A DNA stretch of 64,000 nt, taken from NCBI GenBank assembly GCA_905250075.1, contig CAJNOP010000099.1, positions 92,704 to 156,703 on the forward strand, written 5' to 3'. Below the pieces are notes generated by a model. That model was given only the letters and a program-made list of their open reading frames with translations. It was not told the origin of the DNA and searched no databases. The position numbers and the translations under genes are program-made. Positions 39,258-49,860 of this stretch are shown one piece after another. Within the stretch, counting starts at the first letter, position 1. Each line of letters starts with the position of its first letter. This DNA is from Rotaria sp. Silwood1 (lineage: Eukaryota; Rotifera; Eurotatoria; Philodinida; Philodinidae).

Positions 39258-39822
39258 GTTTCTTCCAAGGAGGAAAAGGCAGATTTTCAGGATTTTGAAT
39301 CCCAATAAAAATCCGAGAAATCCCATGAGAATCCCAAAAATCCCGCATAATCCCAAAAATCTCATAAAAATCCCAAAAATATCATGAAAATCCCAAAAAT
39401 CCCATGTGAATCCCAGAGTTAAGATTGAAATGATTAGGATTTTATGATTGTTTTAAAGGACAACAATACACGAATAAGTGCAATCCTGCGATTATCCGAC
39501 TTTTTCTTATAAAAATAGTGTTCATTCAATCTCCTCGTGTTTCAAAACTTATAGTGTTAATTCATGGACAAAGGTTAAAATACTAACGTTCGATACCACC
39601 AAGAGTGCTTGAGTGTTCCAGCTGGAAAATCAAGAAACGCAAAGAGTTATATTTTTCTTTAGATGCATCCTTAAAAAGAGGATATATTTTTCTATCTCAA
39701 TATTTTCAAAATTAAAATTATTTCAATGAGATGTTGATGATATTTCTCTTCATTCTGAATCTAATATTTATAAATGTCTCTTCAGAACCTTTCTTTTGAC
39801 ACTTCCATCTAACCGGCTGATA

Positions 39823-40312
39823 CCCAAGCAGACAAATATTTTCAAAAATGCGTTTAAACGCATGAAAAAGTGCCATTAAAATAGAAAAAGTAGATGTTTT
39901 TTGCTCACAATCGCGGTCCCCGACTGTGAGCGGAAAACACCAATTTTTCCCCTCTTTGTGCGTTTACACGCATTTTCAGAGAGAACTCGATTGTAAAAGC
40001 GTATAAACGCATAAAAAGAACACTAAACGCAGTCGTCTTTTTCACTTTCATTACCTATAATCATAATCATGATGGTGATTTACGATTATGAAGAAGACAA
40101 CTGCGTTTAGTGTTCTTTTTATGCGTTCATACGCTTTTACAATCGTGTTCTCGCTGAAAACGCGTTTAAACGCATAAAGAGGGGAAAAAATGGGTGTTTT
40201 TTGCTCACAGTCGGGGACCGCGATTGTGAGCAAAAAAACGTCTACTTTTTATATTTTAATGGCACTTTTTCATGCATTTAAACGCATTTTTGAAAATATT
40301 TGTCTGCTTGAG
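39823..40312. mobile_element. Near-perfect palindromic MITE (490 bp, TA duplication)
   Basis: The two halves are inverted copies along almost their entire length, centred near 40060. The ends read CCCAAGCAGACAAATATTTT and its complement, with TA on each side (39821-39822, 40313-40314). Each arm contains its own small palindromes, GCGTTTAAACGC and GCGTATAAACGC types, and CTCACAATCGCGGTCCCCGA. Non-coding. Confidence 0.8.
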
Positions 40313-40324
40313 TATACTTTCGTT

Positions 40325-40810
40325 TTTGCGACGCAGATTTCTACAAAGTGGTTGAAAAAGACGCCGGATCAGCCGAAGCTAAATTGCTAGAAGCTCAAGC
40401 AATTTGAAGCGTATATTCATTTCTCAATAAGGAACATGTATTTGCTATTCTTTCGATTTCATGCTTGGCCCTAAACGACATTAAAAGACTTGTTTGCTTT
40501 GAAGCCGATGATCATAGTTACATAGTAAAAACAAGTTCTCGTGGTAGTATTCGATAATTTTATCAACTTCTCTATCAAAAACACGAAGAACGTCTTAAAG
40601 AACATACATTAAAATCTAAATGATTAAAACCATCACCGCCCGTGAACAACAATCATGTCCTTGAAGATATTTTTCAAGAGTTTTCTGAAATTGTCTTACT
40701 ATCAATTGTTCCTGAAGTAAATGGGAAAGGCGGATTTGCGGTGTTGCCACTCCATGAAGAGTCCCAAAAACTCCAGAAAATCTCCAAATCCATCAGCAAT
40801 GTCCTGTCAT
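40325..40810 (+). pseudogene. Passenger coding remnant inside hAT-like element
   Basis: One plus frame reads DFYKVVEKDAGSAEAKLLEA, a stop, then SVYSFLNKEHVFAILSISCL and onward through ALNDIKRLVCFEADDHSYIV and FYQLLYQKHEERLKEH to VNNNHVLEDIFQEF and SIVPEVNGKGG. Only a few in-frame stops (near 40409, 40556 and 40621) break about 140 otherwise balanced codons, unlike chance frames in this DNA. I do not recognise the family. It could be captured host sequence or a gene of the transposon. The nested palindrome lies immediately upstream. Confidence 0.4.
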
Positions 40811-41399
40811 AAATGAAGGAATTTCGAGCTGAAATTTTCATCGTATGTAGACCTTGCAGTCCTTAAAATATCCTAAAAATTTCATTGCAAACAGATATTT
40901 TCTTCTCAAGATAATCAATTTCTAAGAAAAGTGGATTTTCTGACCGAGGTGTGAAATATGAGTGTTTCTTGCGATCACATTATCTTCAAAAGAAAACATC
41001 AATTTGCGCTGAAAGTTCTAGAATATTTTAAGAACCACGAGGCCTAAATATGGCAAAAATTCCAGCTAGAAATTCCTCTATTTGCAACAGGGCACTGGTG
41101 GTGGATTTTGGGATTATCGATATCCGAAAAATCTCAAACAAATCCGAAAATCCGAAAATCCGCCTTTTCCCCCTTGGTTTCTTCTGTATCTTAGTTATAT
41201 TTTTATTAAGATTTCGATAAAGTACATAAGAAGTAATACATTTTCAATAGCTTTTTTTGGATGGAGCCAAACTTGTCTACAGGTAACATCGTGCGAAACT
41301 AACAGGATCATAATTATATGGTCGAGTTATTACAACCAGCTATTTTTCGAAGTGTTCATATTCATTATTTTGTTTTTTTTCTTAAACAAAGATTGTACT

Positions 41400-41437
41400 T
41401 AGGGATGTGTCGAGATTCTCGGTCTCAATACACCCCT
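41400..41437. repeat. hAT-type terminal hairpin
   Basis: TAGGGATGTGTCGAGA and TCTCAATACACCCCTA form a hairpin with short loop. It lies about 200 bp beyond the C-terminus of the transposase pseudogene and is probably that element's end; the opposite end is not found. Confidence 0.5.
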
Positions 41438-41640
41438 AAGTGCACTCAGTCTTTAGTGCTATATATGAGTAAATACGACTAGTCTTCATCCACAACTATT
41501 AGTAGCACATTTTTCTCTATATTTGAGTATATTCAGGTAAAGTAACACTTGACTTTTGATTAAGTGGTAACAATCAGTTAGTTATGAAATGAATTTCATA
41601 TATTTCGTTCATCACAATTTCTGTAATGGTTCAATACTAA

Positions 41641-43665
41641 TCAATAATACAAAAAAAAATATAAATGCTTCCATAAATATCTAAAAATAACAATAGATAT
41701 TTTTTTAACTATTTTTTTTAAAAACAATAAAATATCGACATTATCCGGTGTTAATCTCGAACGTCTGTCTGAAGTCAAGTAACCTGTTGTTGAGAACATT
41801 CGCTCTGATGGTACACTTATAGCTATTATACATAAATATTTGTATGCTAATTGTGATAAGATTGGATATTTTTGTTTATTACTAGACCACCATTCGAGAG
41901 GATTTTCATTCCTATGTAGTTCACTTTCACTCTCATATACTAATAATTCAGAATCATACGTATTTGATGATGATAAACAATTATTTGTTATCATTATATC
42001 AAAAATATCAATTTCTTTTTCTTTTGAACGATCAAATAAATTAGATGGAGATGTAACTGTTGTGCCACGAGATAAGTAATTAAATTCTTCTTGTAAAAGT
42101 GAATATGCAAGCTTTTTAGCTTCAAATGCTTGCAATTAATCCAACAAAGATAATGCTTCAACATGGTTTTGATAGGATAATCATTGAAGGCATGCAAAAT
42201 TTTTCCATCGTGGATCTAATACTGTACATATCAAAATCGAAAAATACTTCATTATACAAATTTTAACTATTTATTTTTTGTATACCAATTTATTCTCATA
42301 TATTTCTTTGAAACGTTCTTCAATACCAAGAGGTAAAGTATCTTTGATTTTTTTCAGAAAAGAACAGTCAGAAGTTCGTTTTTCAAGACTTGTTATCAAA
42401 GTTGTAATAACAGGTAATACAATGGATAATGTTGGTAAAGAATCAGAAGCAAGTTTTCTTGTAGCAGCCTCAAACGGCTTCAATACATTCTAACGATGAG
42501 TGAAAAAAATTTTAATATTTTATATTTCAATAATATCCTACCAATAATTGTTTCAAAAAATCCCATTCTATAACTTTTGAAATTTTAGAATTAGAAAAAT
42601 GTTTTTGAAACAGTTTTTCATTTAAACATGCTGCAACAGAAACTTTTTCTTCTAGAAAACGTTGAAGAATATAAAACGTACTATTCCATCTAGTTATAAC
42701 ATCAAAAATTAATTGCCGTTCAGCAAGACCTGTAAAGATTTATTTCTGTCGGTTAAAAAAGAAAATCAAATATTTTTCTACCAAGTGATCGTTGATACTT
42801 GTTTAAAATCTCTTTAGCCAAATGATTATCTCTTGTAAATGAAATGATATAACGAGTCGTTGCAAGCATATTCCTCACATCATCAAGATTTCGAACATCG
42901 CTGGCTATTAAATTAATAAGATGGTCAGTGCAACCAATCCAACCTAAATTAAATCAATTAATGCTTTTGCAAGAGAGAGTGATTCATATAAAGAGTCAAG
43001 TTCACTCATTAGAATTTCCATGAGAAATTTCACTCAATCATGCAATGAAAGAAAGTATTTGATTAGAGTATCATTTTGAAAATAGTTTCATATAGTTTCG
43101 ATAAAATTTTGACACAAAAGAGATGTAAATATAGAAACACATTTTTTCTTTGATTGATCTAATAATTTATCATATTAGGATAAATTAGTACATCGACCAG
43201 TGAAAATGCGTTGCGTCATTCATAGTTTTTATGTTTCAAAGTTCAGTTATTACCTCATAAAACCAGTACAAAATAATAATGTGAATAGTCTTTTTCTATT
43301 GGTGCCTAATTTAATGAGAATAATCAAGAAAAAATACCAGCAAGTAAACTTGAATTCTTATGTGAACTCATCTTCTTTTAAAATACTAATTTATTCAAAC
43401 CTTTCTGGAAATCTTTGCCAACTTTCTTTATAGTGTTGCAATTATCAGAAACCAAACAAACAATTTTATCCCCAATTGACCAATCATTGCATATTTCATT
43501 TAATCTTTCGACAATACGTTCAGCTGCATGATATCCTGAAAACTCCTTCGTATCTAATACAAAACTTTTTAGTTTATTATTTTTTATGTCAACAAAGTGA
43601 GCTGTAACTGTCATGTAAGCCTGGTTAGCGTCAGATTTCCACATATCTGTTGCGAGACAAATACC
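41641..43665 (-). pseudogene. hAT transposase pseudogene, 5' truncated
   Basis: Minus-strand exon pieces join in phase. 43398-43663: TDMWKSDANQAYMTVTAHFV, then LVSDNCNTIKKVGK. 42785-42946: GWIGCTDHLINLIASDVRNL, the hAT equivalent of CxxHxLNL. 42540-42730: DVITRWNSTFYILQRFLE. 42285-42490, then about 41700-42243: VLDPRWKNF, then the C-terminal dimerisation block LAYKYLCIIAISVPSERMFS and DRRSRLTPDNV. Two in-frame stops (TGA at 42181-42183, TAA at 42136-42138) interrupt the last exon. The N-terminal zinc finger and start are missing: the first visible exon has an acceptor (ATCTTTTAG), directly beyond which lies the TGTGGG hairpin and then unrelated LINE sequence. hAT transposases cut and paste DNA with 8-bp duplications; this copy is inactive. 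Confidence 0.85.
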
Positions 43666-43682
43666 TAAAAGATAAAAAAAAA

Positions 43683-43914
43683 GGGTGTGGGTGTGGTTGT
43701 GGGTGTGTGGGTGTGGGTTGGTGTGGCTATGGTGTGGATGTGGGGTGTGGGTGTGGGTGTGGGTGTGGGTGTGGGTGTGGGTGTGGGTGTGGGTGTGGGT
43801 GGGGTGTAGGTATAAGTCTTCTATTAATTCACACCCATACCCACACCCACACCCACCCACAGCCACACCCACCCACATCCACACCCACACCCACACCCAT
43901 ATCCACCAACACCC
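43683..43914. repeat. Telomere-like hairpin G (largest)
   Basis: The G-rich arm spans 43683-43812 and includes about ten perfect tandem GTGTGG units at about 43744-43803. Next come a loop TATAAGTCTTCTATTAATTC and a C-rich CCCACA arm at 43830-43914. Long His/Thr- or Gly/Cys/Trp-rich reading frames across it are artefacts of the repeat. It lies exactly at the junction of the truncated hAT pseudogene and the truncated LINE. Confidence 0.85.
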
Positions 43915-43916
43915 AG

Positions 43917-44370
43917 AGATTGGCGAATGGTTTCGAACAAATTTAGGGACGAGGGAAGAAGATTCCCTGTCATCACTTCTATCCAGCTCTTACCCTGAAA
44001 GAATAACGGACACAACAACAGAACATGCACATGGAGTCAACATGAGTAGAACTATAATAAGCGATCTGTAATTTGCGCATGATAATAGACGTGGTAATCG
44101 CGGAATCCGAATCAATTCAGGAAGAAATCCAGTACATGAAGGCAGGTGTTCTAAAAAGCAGGATTAATTGTGAACGCAGGAAAAGTGAAAACGATGGTAT
44201 TGAGCGAGAAAAGAATTGACAAGTCAGTTCATATTGTAGGCGAAATTACCGAGAATGTCGGAAAATTCGAATACTTTGGAAGCTTGATATCATGATATAA
44301 TAAATGCTTAGAGGACTTTAAAAAAATTTGCAAAGCAATCGGAGCTCTGCCTTTTGTAAAACATGTATGG
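43917..44370 (+). mobile_element. LINE reverse transcriptase remnant, 5' piece
   Basis: Plus-strand frames read WFRTNLGTREEDSLSSLLSS, then GVNMSRTIISDL followed by FAHD (a decayed FADD catalytic box), and later VNAGKVKTMVLSEKR and ITENVGKFEYFGSLIS, the thumb-side motif common in non-LTR retrotransposons. Frameshifts and stops show it is dead. It is cut by the hAT element at 44371 and resumes at 47589. Confidence 0.7.
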
Positions 44371-47300
44371 TAGAGAACGGCGGTTCCAGATATTACCCGG
44401 ATCCGGAACCGGAACCGTGGATCCGGTTCCGGTTCTGGTTAGCAAAGTTGAAAAAAAACGGTTCTACGGTCGGATCCTAGAATGTGTTTGGAACCGTTGG
44501 GAACCGTTGATCTGGTGATATATTACATAATAATTTGTATCAGATTTTTTCAAAAATATCTATGTTTTTTTTCATTGTTCATGCTTATTAATTTATTGAA
44601 AAGCAATTCTATCAAAAGATACAAAAAAAGAAAAAAAGTAGAAAATCCATATAATATGACATGTTCATATACAATTAGTACCATATAAATAAATTCTAAA
44701 AAAACTCGACTTCATTTTCTTCATCATCCTCGCAAAAGATAATATCATCTTCTTCATTCACCTTCAATTTCTTGGTAGATGTAGTAGTTATTAATTCTTC
44801 TTGATTGTCATATGAGTTCGTGCAGGGTGGCTGAAGGACCATCTTTCGTTTTGTTGCAGTGACAGCAGCTTCATTAACTGGTTGTTTAGCAATTTGTTTC
44901 AATAAATTCAGATTTTTTTGTAAAAATAATAACTTGTTTATCTTCTCTGTACCAAGACGTGTACGTTTATCTGTAATTGTATTTTTTGATGACGAGAAAA
45001 CACGTTCGATAGTGGTATTTGATGCAGGTATTGCATAAAAATCTTGAAAAATATTAAATAATGTTGGAAATTTCATCTTATGGTTTAACCAAAATAATAA
45101 AATATCATCATTCTCACTTAATCTAACATTTAATGCAATATATTCTTCTAATTCATCATAAGGTGTTGTTGGCAATTTTAAGTCATTTTTTGGTGTATCA
45201 AAACATTGTGAAAGAAGAGTTTTTGGCGACGATGTTTGAGGATCAAGTTCAACTATACGAGCAGGTGATTTATTGTTTGTTGAGCAGATAATAGATGATG
45301 ATGGTTGGCGCTTCATTAATTCATTTTTTGTTAAATCAATAGCTTTTGCGCGAAAATCAGAACATTTATCGAAATTTTTAAATGATGGATGTAAAAATGT
45401 GGTGATGTAATGTATATCATGTATAATCCAAACGTCTTGAATACGTTTTTCTAAACAGAAAAATCAGATCTTTCAAAAAAAAAATCATAACGTTTTATTA
45501 CGAGATATATTTCGAGCTTCATAGACATTTTTATAATAAAAAATCATTTCGTAATTAGCATCCACTCTTTTTTTTAATTTTATCATACACTTAAATGGCT
45601 CTCTGATTTTACTAGATGTCCCTCATTGTATAAAACATTTAGAGGATGTCTGAATCTTTGAAATTAAAGAAATACCCAGAAATGTTTTAACTTGTTGAAT
45701 TCCATCATGATCATCAGGATGAATTTTACAGTGGTTCAATAAATATTGTTTAAACGGTAAAACTTTATATATTGTTGGTTTTGTATCAGAACTAAATTGT
45801 TCAATTACTTCCTCAAATGGTTTAAGGAATAAGCAAATACATGAAAGTAAATCTTTATCTATTGATTCATAATCATTCATAAGAGCTCGTTCTAAAACAC
45901 CAGGTAATTCGTCGAACACCAATAAGAACACATCCATCGTAAGAAAAGCACCATTGAACCGTGTATCACAATATGATTGAAGTTTACGAGATAATTTTGT
46001 TTGTTTATGTGTTCTTCTGGTATGGGATACGATTTTTCGTACATGAACGAACATTTCTTGAGCAATTTCGCATTTAACTGGAACTTTATCAATAACATCT
46101 GTGGTAAAACAATGTTCCAATTGCTTATTAATATAATGGATTGAACATCCGATTCTAGTGCACGAATCCTTGAAAGCTGATTTCATCTTGTTTTCATTGT
46201 CACATACTATGAATTTACTATTATCTAAGGTTAAATTGAATTCCAATAATTTACTGTCAACAAATTGACGAATTTGACTTGCTGTTTGATTATCACGATC
46301 ATAGGGAAAACAACCCAAAATAAAGACATGTAGTTTTAATTCATCATTTAAATAAAATAGAGCAATACCGCAAAAACTGACGCCTGAAAAATAAATAAAT
46401 AGTGTTAATAATAATAGTACTAAGTATATTATTGCAAGCATGTCGCTTTTTTTATAATATATAAACAGCTTTGTTAGAAAATACATTCTTACCGGTGTAT
46501 GAGGCAGTCCAGAAATCTACTACAATTGTATAATATTTCATATTTTCACATAATTTTATCAGCTGAGACTTTTTGGTATGGTATAATCGATCGATGTTCC
46601 GGCTGACCTAGTAGTAAATAAAAGAAATAAAATGGCTTTCTTTTGTAAACTAAGAAATTCTCTATTTATTTCTTTCACAGGTTTATTATATAATATTTAC
46701 TTACAGTTCTTGGATTCGGTATTAAATCCAAAACATTAACATCTGGTGTCTTAGATAAATCTTGACCAACATTGAATATTGTTTGAGCTAAATTAATAAA
46801 CCCGTCACCAGATACAAGTTCAAATGCACGATTATCTACAGCAACAAATTCAACAGTTGCATCTGTAATTTTTTCTTTGAATATTCTTGAAATAGGTTGA
46901 GCAGTTTTAGGACGAAGATATTCTTTAATAGTAAGAGAAGCATTTGGAATATCTTTGCTGGTTGTTTGACATGATTTGATGTGTTTGATCATATTACTTG
47001 TGCCAGAGTCTGATTTATGATGTAGAACATCTTTGCATTTATCGCAACAAACAAAATCTTTTTTTCGATTACTAATAAAGACATAACTGAAAGAAGACCA
47101 AACTGGAGATGATGATGTTTTGGGTTTTACAAATGTTAAACTTGCATCATAATTCCTGATCAACTTTATAATGTTTTCTTTTGTCAATGAAGAGTCGTCC
47201 ATTCCATTAATAATAATTTTCTTACACACCGGTGATGTCTTCACACAAAATCTAAAAAATAAATTACAAAATAATAAACTATTGTTGACTCTCTCTATAA

Positions 47301-47580
47301 GTGTATACAACTAAATTATTTGTTTCTTTCTGTTTGTTTACAATTAACATTCTATATCGGGAATGGATGAAAATTTTTTTGTTCAACAGTGATTCAAGAA
47401 CGATTAAACATAGATGACTCTAGTCGTCCTGAAAAAAATTTTCGGTTCCAACGGATCCGGTTCCGGTCGGATCCGTTTTTATTTCACGGATCCGGTTCCA
47501 AATCCGGATCTGAGAAACTGAAAAAATTTCGGATCCGGTTCGGTTCTCGGTTCCAATAAGATTGGAACCGCCGGACTCTA
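44371..47580 (-). mobile_element. Nearly complete hAT element (3.2 kb)
   Basis: The 8-bp target duplication ATGTATGG is present at 44363-44370 and 47581-47588. The termini TAGAGAACGGCGGTTCCA and the complement of TGGAACCGCCGGACTCTA are imperfect inverted repeats. Both sub-terminal regions (44398-44510 and 47437-47560) are packed with GGATCCGG and GGTTCCGG words in both orientations. The interior encodes a four-exon transposase on the minus strand. The host site is a LINE remnant that reads continuously when the element is set aside. Confidence 0.9.
44696..47202 (-). CDS. hAT transposase (BED finger), one premature stop
   Basis: Four minus-strand exons (46705-47202, 46493-46607, 45502-46383, 44696-45450) join in phase to about 749 residues, a usual hAT length. 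Exon 1 has a BED-type zinc finger (CCDKCKDVLHH...NMIKHIKSC, about residues 60-95). Exon 2 carries VVDFWTASYT with the first catalytic Asp. Exon 3 has IVCDNENKMKSAF (second acidic site), a degenerate C..H box (GCSIHYINKQLEHCF) and DTRFNGAFLTM. Exon 4 starts KRIQDVW, includes FLHPSFKNF, and ends with the dimerisation block FYAIPASNTTIERVFSSSKN and an acidic tail. One TGA at 45623-45625 interrupts exon 3 about 40 codons before its end; otherwise it is open. It could be a recently inactivated copy or hold a sequencing error. It binds the element ends and catalyses excision and integration. Confidence 0.88.
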
Positions 47581-47588
47581 ATGTATGG

Positions 47589-47931
47589 AGCAGTAAAAAG
47601 CTTTAAGCGGAAAGCAAAGTAAGGATCCTCAGAACGTGGTTGTTCAATGTCTTGCTATATGCTTCAGAAACATGGACTTTAAAAGAAGCAGATGAGAGGA
47701 ATCTGGTAGCATTCGAGATGAAGTGATACCGAAGAATACCGAGAATCATCTGGAGAGATATGAAAAGAAACACCGAAACTCGAAAGAAAATATCAGTAAA
47801 TTCTAAAACATAAGCTACCCGCAACAAACGAACAGTAAATCCAGAAGAGGACGAGCATGCAAAGAGTAGCTAGATGACATTATCCAATGGTATAACAGCA
47901 AACCCATGTCTTGCTCCACCTCAGTAGAGAT
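47589..47931 (+). mobile_element. LINE remnant, 3' piece
   Basis: After the hAT element the LINE resumes with KVRILRTWLFNVLLYASETW, then LKEADERNLVAFEMK and RIPRIIWRDMKRNTETRKK. Farther on it carries a RGRACK..LDDIIQWY-like tail, a C-terminal pattern of several non-LTR families. Stops and frameshifts are present. It ends at the following palindromic element. Confidence 0.75.
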
Positions 47932-47932
47932 A

Positions 47933-48442
47933 CACTCTAAAAAAAAATCGGTTTTTTACCGAACCCCCAAAAAAGGTTCCGGAGATTTCTAAAAGCGTCC
48001 AAAGGTGTCAAAAGTCTCAAAAAAAGGATAAAAAATCTACGAAACCTTTAAAGGTTCTTACCGTGTGCCCAGGATAAGAACCGTTTACTGCGAAACCTTT
48101 TTTAAAGTTCCGTACAGCAGAAAAAGGTTTCGTAGAAAAATACGAAACCTTTAGAGTTTCATATTAAACCTTAATAGTTTCGTACTAAACCTTCATGATT
48201 TCGTAGAGTTTAATACGAAACTCTAAAGGTTTCGTATTTTTCTACGAAACCTTTTTCTGCTGTACGGAACTTTAAAAAAGGTTTCGCAGTAAAAGGCTCT
48301 TGTCCTGGGCACACGGTAAGAATCTTTAAAGGTTTCGTAGATTTTTTATCCTTTTTTTGAGACTTTTGACACCTTTGGACGGTTTTAGAAATCTCCGAAA
48401 CCTTTTATGGGGTTCGGTAAAAATCCGATTTTTTTTAGAGTG
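47933..48442. mobile_element. Palindromic MITE with TTTCGTA words (510 bp, TA duplication)
   Basis: Near-perfect inverted halves centred near 48190. Ends CACTCTAAAAAAAAATCGG and CCGATTTTTTTTAGAGTG lie between TA dinucleotides (47931-47932 and 48443-48444). The interior repeats ACGAAACC/GGTTTCGT and TAAACCTT words. Non-coding. The next bases begin hairpin H. Confidence 0.8.
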
Positions 48443-48448
48443 TAGAAA

Positions 48449-48503
48449 AGGGTGTGGATGTGGGTTGTGTCGTAGGTGTATCTAGTCTTCACCCACATGC
48501 GCA
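48449..48503. repeat. Telomere-like hairpin H (short)
   Basis: GGGTGTGGATGTGGGTTGTG, a loop GTATCTAGTCTTC, then ACCCACATGC. A short copy with the GTCTTC loop word, abutting the palindromic MITE. Confidence 0.6.
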
Positions 48504-49811
48504 ACTTTGGGTGTTTTTTGGATAATTGCCGTCGAGAATCTGAGTTTATCATTCGATCTAGCTCGTCAAATTATGCCAGGGTTAAAGTTTTGTTAAAGTG
48601 GCTAAGTGAATCAGCAGAATCATTGTCAAAAAAACTGGCCTGGACTGCTAACTTTTCATCCATGGTTTGAAGATGTCGTGTATATTTTCAATGCTGTGAG
48701 ATGTTGTGAAAACAACCAGTAGAGCCATTGTAGAGCACACATTTTCTCCAACCATAATTTCATGCTCATTTTCCGATCCTCAATTCATTTGATTGATGAG
48801 TGATAGAGCTACCAAGGAAAAAAGTTAACATTTTCTCGGCCAAAAAAAAGCATGTCTTTATAATATGTAATGATAAACAATTTAATTTATACGCATGAAT
48901 GCACACAAGGCAAGTTTATTCACTCATGTATGTATATAAACGTCTTGATGAGTTTTTTCTCTTCCATAAAACAACGTCGATAGATTGTAGTGTCATCTTT
49001 GTCGTCAGTACGCGAAATTTCAATCTAATACATCGAGTAAACGTAAGTTTTATCGAATTGCGCTCTCATCAGCAGAAATTTCTCTTTATCAATATTTAGC
49101 AGATTTTTCTTTCTTCCATTAGTACCAGTAAGCTTGTATACCATTATGATTTCATCATAGTAATTGTTTTTCTGCTAAGCAAGTTGTTTCGAAGTTCGGC
49201 ACGAAATGAGTGGGATAGATTTATAACTATAAACTTAGTTTTTCCACGAAGCTTGTGCAGCGAATAGTTGTCAAAGATTTTATAAACGCTGATGCAGAAA
49301 AATTCATTCAAAAAGCTGTGCAGTTATTAAAAAAATATGCAATAATTGCAAAAAAAAATAATGATCAGACAAATCTACAGCAACGAGAATTTCGTTGCAA
49401 CATTTCTAGCTCTGAAAAGGTGCTGCATATTTTTCAGCCACGATGAACATTCATAAGTTCAAACCAGTTTAATTCTTTTATAATTCGATAGTCCACCCAG
49501 AATACTAGAAAATAATGATACCCTATCATTAAACAGTTCCTAGGTCCTTGCTTCACATCTCTTTCACTCTTTATGTAGTATTGAACTACAGTGACAAACT
49601 ATGCAGACGTGTTTCTTCAGCTTCGAAAACTGTATTCTGTGAGTATGTGTCTAGAGTCTTCAATAGAAATCCCTGAAATAGTTCCATAAATATTATTTCT
49701 CAAGGTTTTTTGAAAACATTTTTGTTTTTCATCTTATATTCTCAAGTTTCATAAAATATCGGTAACTGATCTGATTATTTTTTTTTGTGACATGAAAATA
49801 GATTTTGCTAC
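48504..49811. other. Intergenic, weak coding-like remnant
   Basis: A plus frame at 49255-49446 reads VVKDFINADAEKFIQKAVQL, then LKKYAIIAKKNNDQTNLQQR, an amphipathic Lys/Gln/Ala-rich peptide not typical of chance frames here. There is no start context or family match. The rest shows nothing recognisable. Confidence 0.35.
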
Positions 49812-49852
49812 GAGTGTGGGTAGGGTTTGAACTATGGGGTGTAGTTATTGGT
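49812..49852. repeat. Half hairpin I (G-rich arm only)
   Basis: GAGTGTGGGTAGGG, then TATGGGGTGTAGTTATTGG, resembling the G-rich arm of the TGTGGG hairpins. No C-rich arm follows. The hAT-like element begins a few bases on and may have split or replaced it. Confidence 0.4.
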
Positions 49853-49860
49853 GTCAATAT

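Larger units (their letters stand above)
39266..41176. mobile_element. hAT-like element with 8-bp duplication and passenger sequence
   Basis: The 8-bp sequence GTTTCTTC occurs at 39258-39265 and again at 41177-41184. Between them, inverted ends CAAGGAGGAAAAGGCAG (left) and the complement of CCGCCTTTTCCCCCTTG (right) define a 1911-bp element. Sub-terminal arrays of ATCCCAAAAATCCCA-type (39300-39420) and ATCCGAAAATCCGAAAA-type (41110-41165) words mark both ends. There is no transposase. Inside are a nested palindromic MITE and a protein-like remnant. Confidence 0.75.

Noticed and set aside
40051..40390. Overlapping frames on both strands
   Set aside because: Both lie in the arms of the palindromic MITE, so they are mirror artefacts of an inverted repeat.
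41840..42079. 79-codon plus-strand frame
   Set aside because: Exact antisense of the hAT C-terminal coding region.
43378..44071. Long reading frames rich in His-Thr-Pro or Gly-Cys-Val-Trp
   Set aside because: They are translations of the GTGTGG/CCCACA repeat in different frames. Only the hAT part (TDMWKSD onward, minus strand) is real coding sequence.
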